From Martelella mediterranea (GTDB taxonomy: Bacteria > Pseudomonadota > Alphaproteobacteria > Rhizobiales > Rhizobiaceae), in contig PVUG01000002.1 in the NCBI GenBank assembly GCA_003001975.1, positions 62,001 through 126,000 of the forward strand: DNA of 64,000 bases. Direction: 5' to 3'. Under the pieces are notes generated by a model. The model was not told the origin of the DNA. It was given only the letters and a program-made list of their open reading frames with translations, and did no database searches. Position numbers and translations under genes: made by a program. Positions 25,619 to 37,341 of this stretch are shown in pieces. Numbering within the stretch: the first letter of the stretch is position 1; the number at the start of each line of letters is the position of its first letter.

Positions 25619-26578
25619 TTATCCCTTGAGCGGAACCGGCGTCTCTGGCACAGGCGTTACCGGGCGCTTTTCGGCAAACCAGCCTTTCAGATTGTCCGCG
25701 ACCAGTTGCGCCATGGCCTGCCGCGTCGGGATCGAGGCGGAAGCCACATGCGGCAGCAGGCTGACATTGTCGAAGGCCAGCAGCTTTTCGGGGACATGGG
25801 GCTCATCGTAAAACACGTCGAGACCTGCCCCGCCGATCGTACCGGCCTCAAGGGCTGCGATCAGGGCATCTTCGTCAACGCTCCAACCACGCCCGACATT
25901 GATGAGAATGCCTTTCGGCCCCAGCGCCGACAGGATTTCGGCATTGACCACCTTGTGGGTCTCGGGCGTTTTCGGAACGATGCAGATCAGCGTGTCGACG
26001 GCTTCGGCAAGCGATGCCAGTGTCGGATGATAGGCATAATCGACGCCCTTTTTCGGGCTGCGCGTGTGATAGGCAATCTCGACCTTGAAAGGCTCCAGCC
26101 GGCTTGCAATCTCAAGACCGATCCGGCCGAGCCCGTAAAGGCCGACCTTGCGGCCTTTCACGGAAAAGGGCGAAAGCGGGAAGCCGCCCTCGTTTTCCCA
26201 ACGCCCCTCGCGCAGCCAGGTCTCGGCTGCATAAAAACGGCGGACCGTGTTCAACATCAGCGCCACGGCGGTATCGGCCACCTCGTCGTTCAGCACGTTC
26301 GGCGTATGGGTGACGACAATGCCGCGTTCGGCAGCATGCGCGGTGTCGATGCCGTCATAGCCGACGCCCGGGCAGGTGACGATTTCCAGATTGGGCAGCT
26401 CATCCATCTGGGCAGCGGAAAAGCCCCCGAAAGCCACAACGGCCTTGATGTCGTCCGCCTTGTCGCCGAGTGCTGCGGGGCCGCCCTGCGGCATGGTGAC
26501 CAGATCGTAGTCGTCCTTCAGCAAGCTCTGAACATAAGGGTTCAGGTTTTGCGAAAGCATGACCGCTTCTTTGGACAT
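25619..26578 (-). CDS. D-isomer-specific 2-hydroxyacid dehydrogenase (glyoxylate/hydroxypyruvate reductase type)
   Basis: 319-residue NAD(P)H-dependent oxidoreductase. The nucleotide-binding motif GLGRIG is at residues 149-154, and the catalytic residues Arg230, Glu259 and His277 are all present. The N-terminal catalytic domain includes GVGYDGID (71-78). The family reduces glyoxylate, hydroxypyruvate or related 2-oxo acids. GGGAGA precedes ATG 26578. It lies 59 bp downstream of a LacI-type regulator on the same strand, which may control it. Confidence 0.88.
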   Translation of the reverse strand: MSKEAVMLSQNLNPYVQSLLKDDYDLVTMPQGGPAALGDKADDIKAVVAFGGFSAAQMDELPNLEIVTCPGVGYDGIDTAHAAERGIVVTHTPNVLNDEVADTAVALMLNTVRRFYAAETWLREGRWENEGGFPLSPFSVKGRKVGLYGLGRIGLEIASRLEPFKVEIAYHTRSPKKGVDYAYHPTLASLAEAVDTLICIVPKTPETHKVVNAEILSALGPKGILINVGRGWSVDEDALIAALEAGTIGGAGLDVFYDEPHVPEKLLAFDNVSLLPHVASASIPTRQAMAQLVADNLKGWFAEKRPVTPVPETPVPLKG

Positions 26579-26637
26579 GGTGTGTCTCCCAAAATATCTC
26601 TGGTGATCGGAAAGAGGATGATGAATAAAACTGCGAA

Positions 26638-27678
26638 TTACAGTGTGAGATAGCTCTCGGCGGTCTCGCGGTACGGCCCGGTCGACTGGCGAATGCGCAT
26701 TTCCGGCTTGATGAGATGCATGCCGTTTGGCGCGCTGGAGCCGGCCAGCCTGTCGAGCAGCGCGCGCGCTGCCAGCCTGCCGACCTCGGCCTGACCGTTC
26801 CAGACGGTGGTCAGCGAGGGCGTGGAAATCGAGGCTTCCTCCAGATCGTCATAGCCGGTCACGGAAATATCCGCCCCCGGCGTCAGCCCGGCGCGCGAAA
26901 TCCCGTTCATCAGGCCAATGGCGACCAGATCGTTCCAGCACACGGCCGCCGTCGGCTTTTGCGGAAGCGACAGAAAATGCACCGCCGCCTCAAAGCCCCC
27001 CTGCTTGGTGCGTGGGCCCGGAATGCGCAGTCCCGGATCAACAGCGATCCCGGCCTTTTTCAGGGCGTTGACATAACCGGCATAACGATCCCGCCCGGTC
27101 GACGTCTGATCCGTGCCGCCAATCATCGCGATGCAGCGATGCCCGAGGCCGATCAGATGGTTGGTCGCAAGCGCGATGCCATAGCTGTCGTCCCCGCGAT
27201 AGGTCGGCAGGTCCAGCTCCTCCATCGAGCGGGCCACGAAAATGGCCGGCATGCCATTGTCTTCCGCCAACTGGACATCGGCCGGCGGCGTGCCGATCGC
27301 GGGAGACATGATGACGCCATCGCCACCGAGCTGCAGCAGCGTTTCGATGAAATTGCGCTGCTTTTCGACCGAGTCGTAATGATTGGACAGGATGAAGGTG
27401 TGCTGGTTGCGGTCCAGCTCGCTTTCGATCGCCTTGAGGATTTCGCCGTAAAACGGGTTCATGATGTCGTGAACGACGACGCCGATAATGCCCGACCGCG
27501 AGGTTCTCAGACTGGCCGCGCGGCGATTGTAGATATAGCCAAGTGCGCGGGCCTGCTCCTTGATGCGTTCGCGCGTCGCGCTCGCCACCAGCGGGCTGTC
27601 CCGCAGCGCCAGCGAGACAGTCGCGGTCGAAATCCCGAGGGATTCGGCGATTGTGGAGAGTTTGACTTTCTGGGCCAC
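26638..27678 (-). CDS. LacI-family transcriptional regulator
   Basis: 346-residue repressor. The N-terminal helix-turn-helix and hinge are at about residues 7-60 (LSTIAESLGISTATVSLALR, then YNRRAASLRTSRSG). A periplasmic-binding-protein-like sensor follows, with the family features GVVVHDIMNPFYGEI and DISVTGYDDLEEASISTPSLTTV. The start is a GTG at 27678 with GGGAGG at the right distance; an ATG in between is out of frame. The effector is unknown. An operator-like palindrome lies about 50 bp upstream, and the 2-hydroxyacid dehydrogenase gene follows it. Confidence 0.9.
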   Translation of the reverse strand: MAQKVKLSTIAESLGISTATVSLALRDSPLVASATRERIKEQARALGYIYNRRAASLRTSRSGIIGVVVHDIMNPFYGEILKAIESELDRNQHTFILSNHYDSVEKQRNFIETLLQLGGDGVIMSPAIGTPPADVQLAEDNGMPAIFVARSMEELDLPTYRGDDSYGIALATNHLIGLGHRCIAMIGGTDQTSTGRDRYAGYVNALKKAGIAVDPGLRIPGPRTKQGGFEAAVHFLSLPQKPTAAVCWNDLVAIGLMNGISRAGLTPGADISVTGYDDLEEASISTPSLTTVWNGQAEVGRLAARALLDRLAGSSAPNGMHLIKPEMRIRQSTGPYRETAESYLTL

Positions 27679-27726
27679 GGCATGCCTCCCGATGAATGAA
27701 CGCCTGGCGCATCGCGCTTCGGTTTC

Positions 27727-27746
27727 TGATTTAAAAATTTAATTCA
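27727..27746. promoter_or_regulatory. Operator-like palindrome upstream of the LacI-family gene
   Basis: TGATTTAAA-AA-TTTAATTCA: 9-bp arms with one mismatch in an AT-rich setting, 49 bp upstream of the GTG start. Position and size fit an autoregulatory LacI-type site. No second copy was noticed before the hydroxyacid dehydrogenase. Confidence 0.45.
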
Positions 27747-27910
27747 AAAACAGTCAGGATTTCAACATAAAAGGCACAATCGGTTTAAATTCGTCGAAAA
27801 ATGACAGCGGAAAAGCCCATACATGTCATAACGCAAGCCAGCATTCCGCCCGCCTTGCTGCCCGCCGCCATCATCCTTATATAGGCGGAAAATCCTTTAA
27901 AGGAACGATC

Positions 27911-28978
27911 ATGACTGATACGCAAGCAGCTTCGCCCATCCCCGTTACTGTGCTTACAGGTTATCTGGGATCGGGAAAAACCACCCTGCTCAACCGGATC
28001 CTCTCCGAAAATCACGGCAAGCAATATGCGGTCATCGTCAACGAGTTCGGCGAGATCGGCATCGACAATGACCTGATCGTGGAATCCGACGAGGAAATCT
28101 ACGAAATGAACAATGGCTGCGTGTGCTGCACGGTGCGCGGCGACCTGATCCGGGTTGTCGAAGGGCTGATGCGACGCCCGCGCTTTGACGGCATCATCGT
28201 CGAAACCACCGGCCTTGCCGATCCGGTTCCCGTTGCCCAGACCTTCTTCATGGATGATGACGTGCGGGCGAAAACCGCACTTGATGCGGTCATTGCGCTG
28301 GTCGACGCCAAGCACCTGCCGCTGCGCCTGAAGGACAGCCGCGAGGCTGAAGACCAGATCGCATTTGCCGATATCGTGCTGCTCAACAAGACCGATCTCG
28401 TCAGCGCCGAGGAACTGGCCGAAGTCGAAAGCCTGGTTCGCGCCATCAATCCGGCCGCCCGGATTTTTCGCACGGAACGCTCCGGCATCGAGCTTGAACG
28501 GATCCTGAACCAGAATGCCTTCGACCTGAAGCATGTTCTGGAAGATGACCCGCACTTCCTCGATCACGACCATGATGACCATATCTGCGGTCCCGATTGC
28601 GACCACGACCATCATCACCATGATCATGACCACCACGACCATGATCACCATCATCATGGCCTCTCCGACCATCACGATGTCACGGTGCAGTCGGTCTCGC
28701 TGCGCGGCGGCCAGCTGGACCCGAACCGGTTCTTCCCGTGGATCCAGTCGGTCACCCAGAATCAGGGACCGAATATCCTGCGCCTGAAAGGCATTCTGGC
28801 CTTCAAGGGGGATACCGACCGCTATGTGGTCCAGGGCGTCCACATGATCATCGAGGGCGACCATCAGCGCCCCTGGAAGGAAGGCGAGAACCGGGAAAGC
28901 CGGCTGGTGTTCATCGGCCGCGATCTTGACCGTGAAAAGCTCGAGAAAAGCTTCCGCGCCTGCGAGGTTCAAAACTGA
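27911..28978 (+). CDS. COG0523 (CobW/ZigA-like) GTPase metal chaperone with His-rich loop
   Basis: 355-residue G3E GTPase. Walker A is GYLGSGKT (residues 17-24), the metal-binding CxCC is Cys70-Val-Cys72-Cys73, and the NKTD base-recognition motif is 159-162. Between the GTPase and CobW C-terminal domains lies a His/Asp-rich loop with 18 His between residues 219 and 255, interrupted by a Cys-x3-Cys pair (227, 231). This is expected to store or deliver Zn, Ni or Co. There are no cobalamin genes nearby, so a zinc chaperone role is more likely than CobW. The stop overlaps the WD40 gene start by one base. Confidence 0.93.
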   Translation: MTDTQAASPIPVTVLTGYLGSGKTTLLNRILSENHGKQYAVIVNEFGEIGIDNDLIVESDEEIYEMNNGCVCCTVRGDLIRVVEGLMRRPRFDGIIVETTGLADPVPVAQTFFMDDDVRAKTALDAVIALVDAKHLPLRLKDSREAEDQIAFADIVLLNKTDLVSAEELAEVESLVRAINPAARIFRTERSGIELERILNQNAFDLKHVLEDDPHFLDHDHDDHICGPDCDHDHHHHDHDHHDHDHHHHGLSDHHDVTVQSVSLRGGQLDPNRFFPWIQSVTQNQGPNILRLKGILAFKGDTDRYVVQGVHMIIEGDHQRPWKEGENRESRLVFIGRDLDREKLEKSFRACEVQN

Positions 28979-29964
28979 TGCCGAGCGTTGCGCCCGTCGA
29001 TATCGATGATCACGTCATCGCCGCCGCCTTTCTGGGCGGCGTCCCGTTTTTCGCCACGGCAGCGGGAAACATTCACCGGCTCGATGAGGGTGAAAAGGTC
29101 ACCGAGGCCCATGACGGCCTGCTGACCTGCATCCGCGATCCCTTCAGTCAGTCGCTGCTGACCGGCGGCGAAGATGGCCGGGTGCTGCGCGTTTCAAAGG
29201 ACGGTTCAACGGAAGAACTGGCAAGCGTGCCGCGCAAGTGGATATCGGTGGTCGCAGGCGGGCCGCACGGCGCGGTTGCCTATGCCGTCGGCAAGGAAAC
29301 CCGTGTCATCGCCAGCGGGGCGACGCACCTTTTCGCCGAGGAACGCAGCGTCGAGGCGGTGACCTTCGCGCCCAAGGGTCTCAGAATTGCCGCCGCGCGC
29401 TATAACGGCGCCTCGCTGCACTGGGTCGCAGGTTCGGCGCCACCCGTCGACCTGGAGTGGAAAGGCGCCCATATCGGCATCACCTTTTCACCCGACGGAC
29501 GCTTTCTCGTTACTTCGATGCAGGAAAACGCCCTGCATGGCTGGAAGCTCGACAGCAAGCTTTCGGCCGAAGCGCGCCACATGCGCATGAGCGGCTACCC
29601 CGCCAAGGTTAAGTCCTGGTCGTGGTCGCCGAAGGGCAAGTGGCTTGCCACCTCCGGCGCGCCGGCGGCCATTGTCTGGCCGTTTTCCGGCAAGGACGGG
29701 CCGATGGGCAAGGCGCCGCTTGAGCTTGGCACCCGCGCCAATATCATGGTCACCCAGGTTGCCTTTCACCCGTCGGAAGAAATGCTCGCCATCGGCTTTA
29801 TCGATGGCATGGTGCTGGCCGTGCGCATCTCCGACAGCAAGGAGGCGCTGCTGCGCCGCCAGGGCAAGGGCGCAATCACCGCACTTTCCTGGGACGAATC
29901 CGGCCAGCGCCTGGCCTTTGCCTCGGAAGCGGGCGACTGCGGCATCGTCACGATCGCCGGCTAA
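28978..29964 (+). CDS. WD40-repeat beta-propeller protein
   Basis: 328-residue protein with repeated WD40-like blades (for example SQSLLTGGEDGRVLRVSKDG, KSWSWSPKGKWLATSGAPAAIVW, ITALSWDESGQRLAFASEAGDCGIV). No signal peptide is seen, so it is probably cytosolic. It is coupled to the COG0523 GTPase gene through a TGATG overlap, which suggests a joint role, perhaps as a scaffold or metal-delivery partner (inference). Its 3' end overlaps the convergent GGDEF-EAL gene by 4 bp. Confidence 0.85.
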   Translation: MPSVAPVDIDDHVIAAAFLGGVPFFATAAGNIHRLDEGEKVTEAHDGLLTCIRDPFSQSLLTGGEDGRVLRVSKDGSTEELASVPRKWISVVAGGPHGAVAYAVGKETRVIASGATHLFAEERSVEAVTFAPKGLRIAAARYNGASLHWVAGSAPPVDLEWKGAHIGITFSPDGRFLVTSMQENALHGWKLDSKLSAEARHMRMSGYPAKVKSWSWSPKGKWLATSGAPAAIVWPFSGKDGPMGKAPLELGTRANIMVTQVAFHPSEEMLAIGFIDGMVLAVRISDSKEALLRRQGKGAITALSWDESGQRLAFASEAGDCGIVTIAG

Positions 29965-31526
29965 CGAGCATCAGGCCTTGCGCCGGAAGACCGCGGCAAT
30001 GCCGCGGTTATATCTTCCGCCGGCGCCGGTTTTCCGTTAAAATACCCCTGCACGGCATCGGCTCCGTGGGCACAGACCCAGTCGAACTGCTGCTTGTCCT
30101 CGATCCCCTCGGCAACTGTTTTCATACCCAGCACCCGACAGAGTTTCAGGGTCGAGGCGACGATCTCCTCGCTTTGCGGATCGGTTCCCAGACCCGAAAT
30201 AAACCCTCGGTCTATCTTGACCCTGTCAAACGGCAGCTCCCTGAGTTGTCGCAGACTGGAATAGCCCGTACCGAAATCATCAAGCGCAATGCGAATGCCG
30301 GCGGCCTTCAGCTTGCCGATGTTCTTTCGCGTCATGTCCAGTTCCACAACAAGCGCATCTTCCGTGACCTCGATCTCGAACCGCTGCGGCGAAAGCCCAT
30401 TCTCGCGCAGAATTTTCAGGACACCGGCGGCGAAATTGCGATCGCTCAGTTGATACGGCGTGACATTGACGGCAATGGATGTGGTGGCCGGCCAGGCACG
30501 CGCATCCCTGCAGGCCTGTGTCAGGATCACGGTGAAGAGTTCCGGGATCAGTCCGGCCGCTTCGGCATGCGGAATGAAATCGCTCGCACTCAATACGCCA
30601 AGTTCGGGATGTTTCCAGCGCGCCAGCACCTCGAGCATCACAATCTCGCCCGAACTGCAACTGCGGATCGGCTGATAATAGGGGATGATCTGACCGGATG
30701 ACAAAGCCGCGGGCAGATCAAGCTCCAGAGCTTGTGCGGTCCTGGAACCGCTGTCCACTTCGGGATCGAAGGAAATAATGCGGCGACGCCCCTCTTCCTT
30801 GGCCCGATACATGGCCGAATCGGCCTTTTTCAAAAGAGTTTCACGGTTTTTTCCGTCTTCCGGATACCGCGCTATGCCGATGCTGGCCGAAGGAAAAATC
30901 TCGCGACCAAGAAGCACCGCCGGTTTCGAAATTTCCGTCAACAGTCTGGAGGCAATCTGTTCGAACGACGGCCCGCCGGCAGCGTCCTGAACGATAATGG
31001 CGAATTCATCGCCGCCGAGACGACCCAGAAAATCATCCGAACGAACGCTTTTTTTCAGCCGTTCCGAAATGATCTGTAACAGCCTGTCTCCGGTCTCATG
31101 CCCCAGTTTGTCATTGATCTGCTTGAAACGGTCGAAGTCGATGAACATCAGCGCAAAGCGGTCGGACTGCCGCCGTGCACGCGCCAGCCGCCGCTCGCAT
31201 TCCTCTTCGAAAGAGCGCCTATTGGCAACACCGGTCAGCGAGTCTTGCCGCGCCAGCGCAAGCGCCAGCCGTTCGGCCTCGCGACGGCGTGTGATTTCCT
31301 CACGCAGCGCCCGAGACCTGCGGAACAGGAGAACGGACAACCCCAAACTTGCGACCATGAAGGCAGTGAAGAACTCGTCGATCTCCCAGTTTTCATGAGC
31401 CCGTGAAAACTCGTAGAGATGTTCAAAAGACTCGACCGAAATCAGGACCACCAGAGCGAAGACGCCAATGATGATCGCGACCGTCATATCGCTGAGGTTC
31501 CTAAGCTTCAGCAACCAGTTCTTCAA
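29961..31526 (-). CDS. GGDEF-EAL cyclic-di-GMP turnover protein
   Basis: 521-residue membrane-anchored protein with two N-terminal transmembrane helices (about 14-32 and 52-69), a short coiled linker, a GGDEF domain and an EAL domain. GGDEF is intact at residues 171-175, with an RSDD inhibitory site at 162-165. The EAL motif reads EVL (299-301), a common functional variant, and DDFGTGYSSL and KIDRGFI are present. Both diguanylate cyclase and phosphodiesterase activity are therefore possible. No separate sensor domain is evident beyond the membrane region. Confidence 0.92.
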   Translation of the reverse strand: MKNWLLKLRNLSDMTVAIIIGVFALVVLISVESFEHLYEFSRAHENWEIDEFFTAFMVASLGLSVLLFRRSRALREEITRRREAERLALALARQDSLTGVANRRSFEEECERRLARARRQSDRFALMFIDFDRFKQINDKLGHETGDRLLQIISERLKKSVRSDDFLGRLGGDEFAIIVQDAAGGPSFEQIASRLLTEISKPAVLLGREIFPSASIGIARYPEDGKNRETLLKKADSAMYRAKEEGRRRIISFDPEVDSGSRTAQALELDLPAALSSGQIIPYYQPIRSCSSGEIVMLEVLARWKHPELGVLSASDFIPHAEAAGLIPELFTVILTQACRDARAWPATTSIAVNVTPYQLSDRNFAAGVLKILRENGLSPQRFEIEVTEDALVVELDMTRKNIGKLKAAGIRIALDDFGTGYSSLRQLRELPFDRVKIDRGFISGLGTDPQSEEIVASTLKLCRVLGMKTVAEGIEDKQQFDWVCAHGADAVQGYFNGKPAPAEDITAALPRSSGARPDAR

Positions 31527-31657
31527 TACCGCACCTTTTCACCGGTTTTACCAATATTACCGACATCAACTGAATCGCGCCCGGCAGGTTCCACTATTCT
31601 TCGCGTATACGGCCGGCAAAAGCCGCCAGATGACAAGATTATGTCAAAAAACGAAAA

Positions 31658-31683
31658 AAGCCGCAGCAAAATCGCTGCGGCTT
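31658..31683 (-). terminator. Rho-independent terminator of the atpHAGDC operon
   Basis: Perfect 10-bp stem AAGCCGCAGC / GCTGCGGCTT with a 6-nt loop. On the minus strand it is followed by TTTTTTCG, and it lies 29 bp beyond the atpC stop codon. Confidence 0.9.
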
Positions 31684-31712
31684 CAATCAAAATACTATTT
31701 GTCGTTAACAGG

Positions 31713-32117
31713 TCAGCCCGGCAAGACTGTCTGGTTGAGATGCGTCAACTCGTTCATCATCTGCTCAATGGCGCTCTTGTGATCGCTATGGCTCGCATCA
31801 TCCAGTTCCTTGCGCAGCGTCTTGATGCGATGCTCGATCGCATCGGCGGCTTCGCCGATCGGAACTGCGGTTTCAGCCAGAAGCGTGCAGGCATTGCCCT
31901 GAACATCTGCAAAGCCGTGAAATACCAGAAACTGGAATTCCTTGCCTTCGCGGTTCTTGAACTTCACCACACCGGGACGGATCGTTGTCATGGTCGGCGC
32001 GTGATCCGGCATGACCGTCATCTCGCCTTCCGTTGCCGGAATGACAATCCCATCCGTTTCAGCAGAGGCCAGAAGCTTTTCGGGGGTCACCAGCTCGAAA
32101 ATCATCGTATCAGCCAT
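31713..32117 (-). CDS. atpC: ATP synthase F1 epsilon subunit
   Basis: 134-residue epsilon subunit with the N-terminal beta-sandwich (FELVTPEKLLASAETDGIVIPATEGEMTVMPDHAP) and a C-terminal helical hairpin that can inhibit the rotary motor. Last gene of atpHAGDC and followed by a strong terminator. Confidence 0.95.
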   Translation of the reverse strand: MADTMIFELVTPEKLLASAETDGIVIPATEGEMTVMPDHAPTMTTIRPGVVKFKNREGKEFQFLVFHGFADVQGNACTLLAETAVPIGEAADAIEHRIKTLRKELDDASHSDHKSAIEQMMNELTHLNQTVLPG

Positions 32118-32190
32118 GACATTCCAATCTCTTGTCTTTCAAAACGCACCGGTCGCGAAGGGCGGCGCTCAGGCCGCCCGCCGCAAGTAA

Positions 32191-33642
<1,452 letters not shown>

Positions 33643-33650
33643 TCAAGCTC

Positions 33651-34529
33651 TTACAGCGCTTCCGCGCCGGAAATAATTTCAATCAGTTCCGTGGTGATCT
33701 TTTCCTGGCGCTGACGGTTGTAGGAAAGCGTCAGCTTGTCGATCATCTCGCCGGCGTTGCGCGTCGCATTGTCCATTGCGGTCATCTTCGCGCCCATCTC
33801 ACCTGCGGAATTTTCCAGCAGAGCGTGGAAAATCTGCACGCGGATATTCAGCGGCACGATTTCGGAAAGAATGGTTTCCGCATTCGGTTCATAGTCGTAA
33901 AGCGCCGTTTCCGAACGCTCTTCCTGACCTTCGGGAGGCGCAGCCGGAATCAGCTGAATGTCGGTCGGAACCTGCGAAATCACCGACTTGAACTCGGAAT
34001 AGAACAGGGTGCAGACGTCGAATTCGCCTGCGTCGAACATTTCCGTCACGCGATTGCCGATATCCTCGGCATTCTCGAAGCCGATCTTGCGGACATCACG
34101 CAGTTCAACGCGTTCGACGATCAGATCGGCAAATTCGCGGCGCAGAGCGTCGTAACCCTTGCGGCCGACGCAGAACAGCTTGACGGTCTTGCCTTCCGAA
34201 ATCAGCTTGCGCGTATGCAGCCGGGCGTGACGCGCGATCTGCGCGTTGAAGCCGCCGCAAAGGCCGCGCTCGGCCGTGCAGACCACCAGAAGATGAACGT
34301 CATCCTTGCCGGTTCCGCTCATCAGCTTCGGCACTTCCTCGCCCTCGCCGACAGCAGCCGTCAGGTCAGCCATGACGGTGGCCATACGTTCGGAGTAAGG
34401 CCGGGCGTGTTCCGCGGCCTCCTGCGCGCGACGCAGCTTCGCCGCGGCGACCATCTGCATCGCCTTGGTGATCTTCTGCGTCGCCTTCACCGAGGCAATG
34501 CGAAGCTTCAGATCCTTCAATGAAGCCAT
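33651..34529 (-). CDS. atpG: ATP synthase F1 gamma subunit
   Basis: 292-residue central-shaft subunit. The conserved N-terminal ([20 protein letters not shown]) and C-terminal ([20 protein letters not shown]) helices that form the coiled-coil rotor are clear. It lies 30 bp after atpA. Confidence 0.97.
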   Translation of the reverse strand: MASLKDLKLRIASVKATQKITKAMQMVAAAKLRRAQEAAEHARPYSERMATVMADLTAAVGEGEEVPKLMSGTGKDDVHLLVVCTAERGLCGGFNAQIARHARLHTRKLISEGKTVKLFCVGRKGYDALRREFADLIVERVELRDVRKIGFENAEDIGNRVTEMFDAGEFDVCTLFYSEFKSVISQVPTDIQLIPAAPPEGQEERSETALYDYEPNAETILSEIVPLNIRVQIFHALLENSAGEMGAKMTAMDNATRNAGEMIDKLTLSYNRQRQEKITTELIEIISGAEAL

Positions 34530-34559
34530 GGGTATAAAATCCCCGCTAAGATTACCTGG

Positions 34560-36658
<2,099 letters not shown>

Positions 36659-36901
36659 AAATTCCCCTTAAAAATCGGCTCGGGCGGTATCCATGACAGG
36701 CACTGCCCGAAGCCCTCAAAACTTCACGATATCCCCGGGAAACAGCATAAAAACATGCTGGCCCTCCCAATAGTTGGGGTTCGTCTAGCACAGGTAAAAG
36801 CTCTCCGCAACACGCTCAAAGCCCGTTTGGAGCATTGGCCTGCGTTTCTTGTCACAAAGTCTGAAATCCCTGAAACGCAGTACTTTTGAAAGCCTTGCCG
36901 T

Positions 36902-37288
36902 TCACGCCCAGCCAAGACCGTAGAGCAGCATGAACACACCCGCCACCGCCTGGCAGACGAGGAATATGCCGCCCTTGATCGACCGGCTTCCCGTCGTGGC
37001 CATCCACAGCAGCCTTGTCAGGAATCCGAAGATCAGCGCCAGACCGAATGTGCGGTAGATCATCGGCTGATCGAACAGCAGCGCCATCAGCGACATCGCC
37101 GCATAGGTTCCGCCGATCATCGAACGGATATGAATGCTGGCGCCGCTTTCCTCCTTCAGTCCTGAAAACCCGGCCAGTCCCATCAGCTTCAACGGCGCAA
37201 GCGCCACCACCAGCCCCCAGATCAGGATGACGACCGCCATGAACAGGGCGACCTGCCCGACAAAACTCTCCGGCCAGTAAAAACTCAT
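36902..37288 (-). CDS. Small four-helix membrane protein, unknown function (DUF4345-like)
   Basis: 128-residue protein with about four transmembrane helices (roughly 10-30, 57-72, 76-93 and 104-125). The pattern of a Pro-containing first helix, a SIHIRSMIGGTYAAMSLM second helix and small Gly-rich helices recalls DUF4345 proteins, but I do not recognise it firmly. AGGAG lies 8 nt upstream of ATG 37288. It sits between priA and the atp operon, both on the same strand. Confidence 0.68.
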   Translation of the reverse strand: MSFYWPESFVGQVALFMAVVILIWGLVVALAPLKLMGLAGFSGLKEESGASIHIRSMIGGTYAAMSLMALLFDQPMIYRTFGLALIFGFLTRLLWMATTGSRSIKGGIFLVCQAVAGVFMLLYGLGWA

Positions 37289-37341
37289 CTGAAAGCTCCT
37301 TCCCATCGTCGGCACGCGACACCGCACGCCGTTCAATTTAT

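Noticed and set aside
36745-36760. AGCAT/ATGCT hairpin in the atp leader
   Set aside because: A five-base stem is too short to claim function. Noted only as part of the atpH upstream region.
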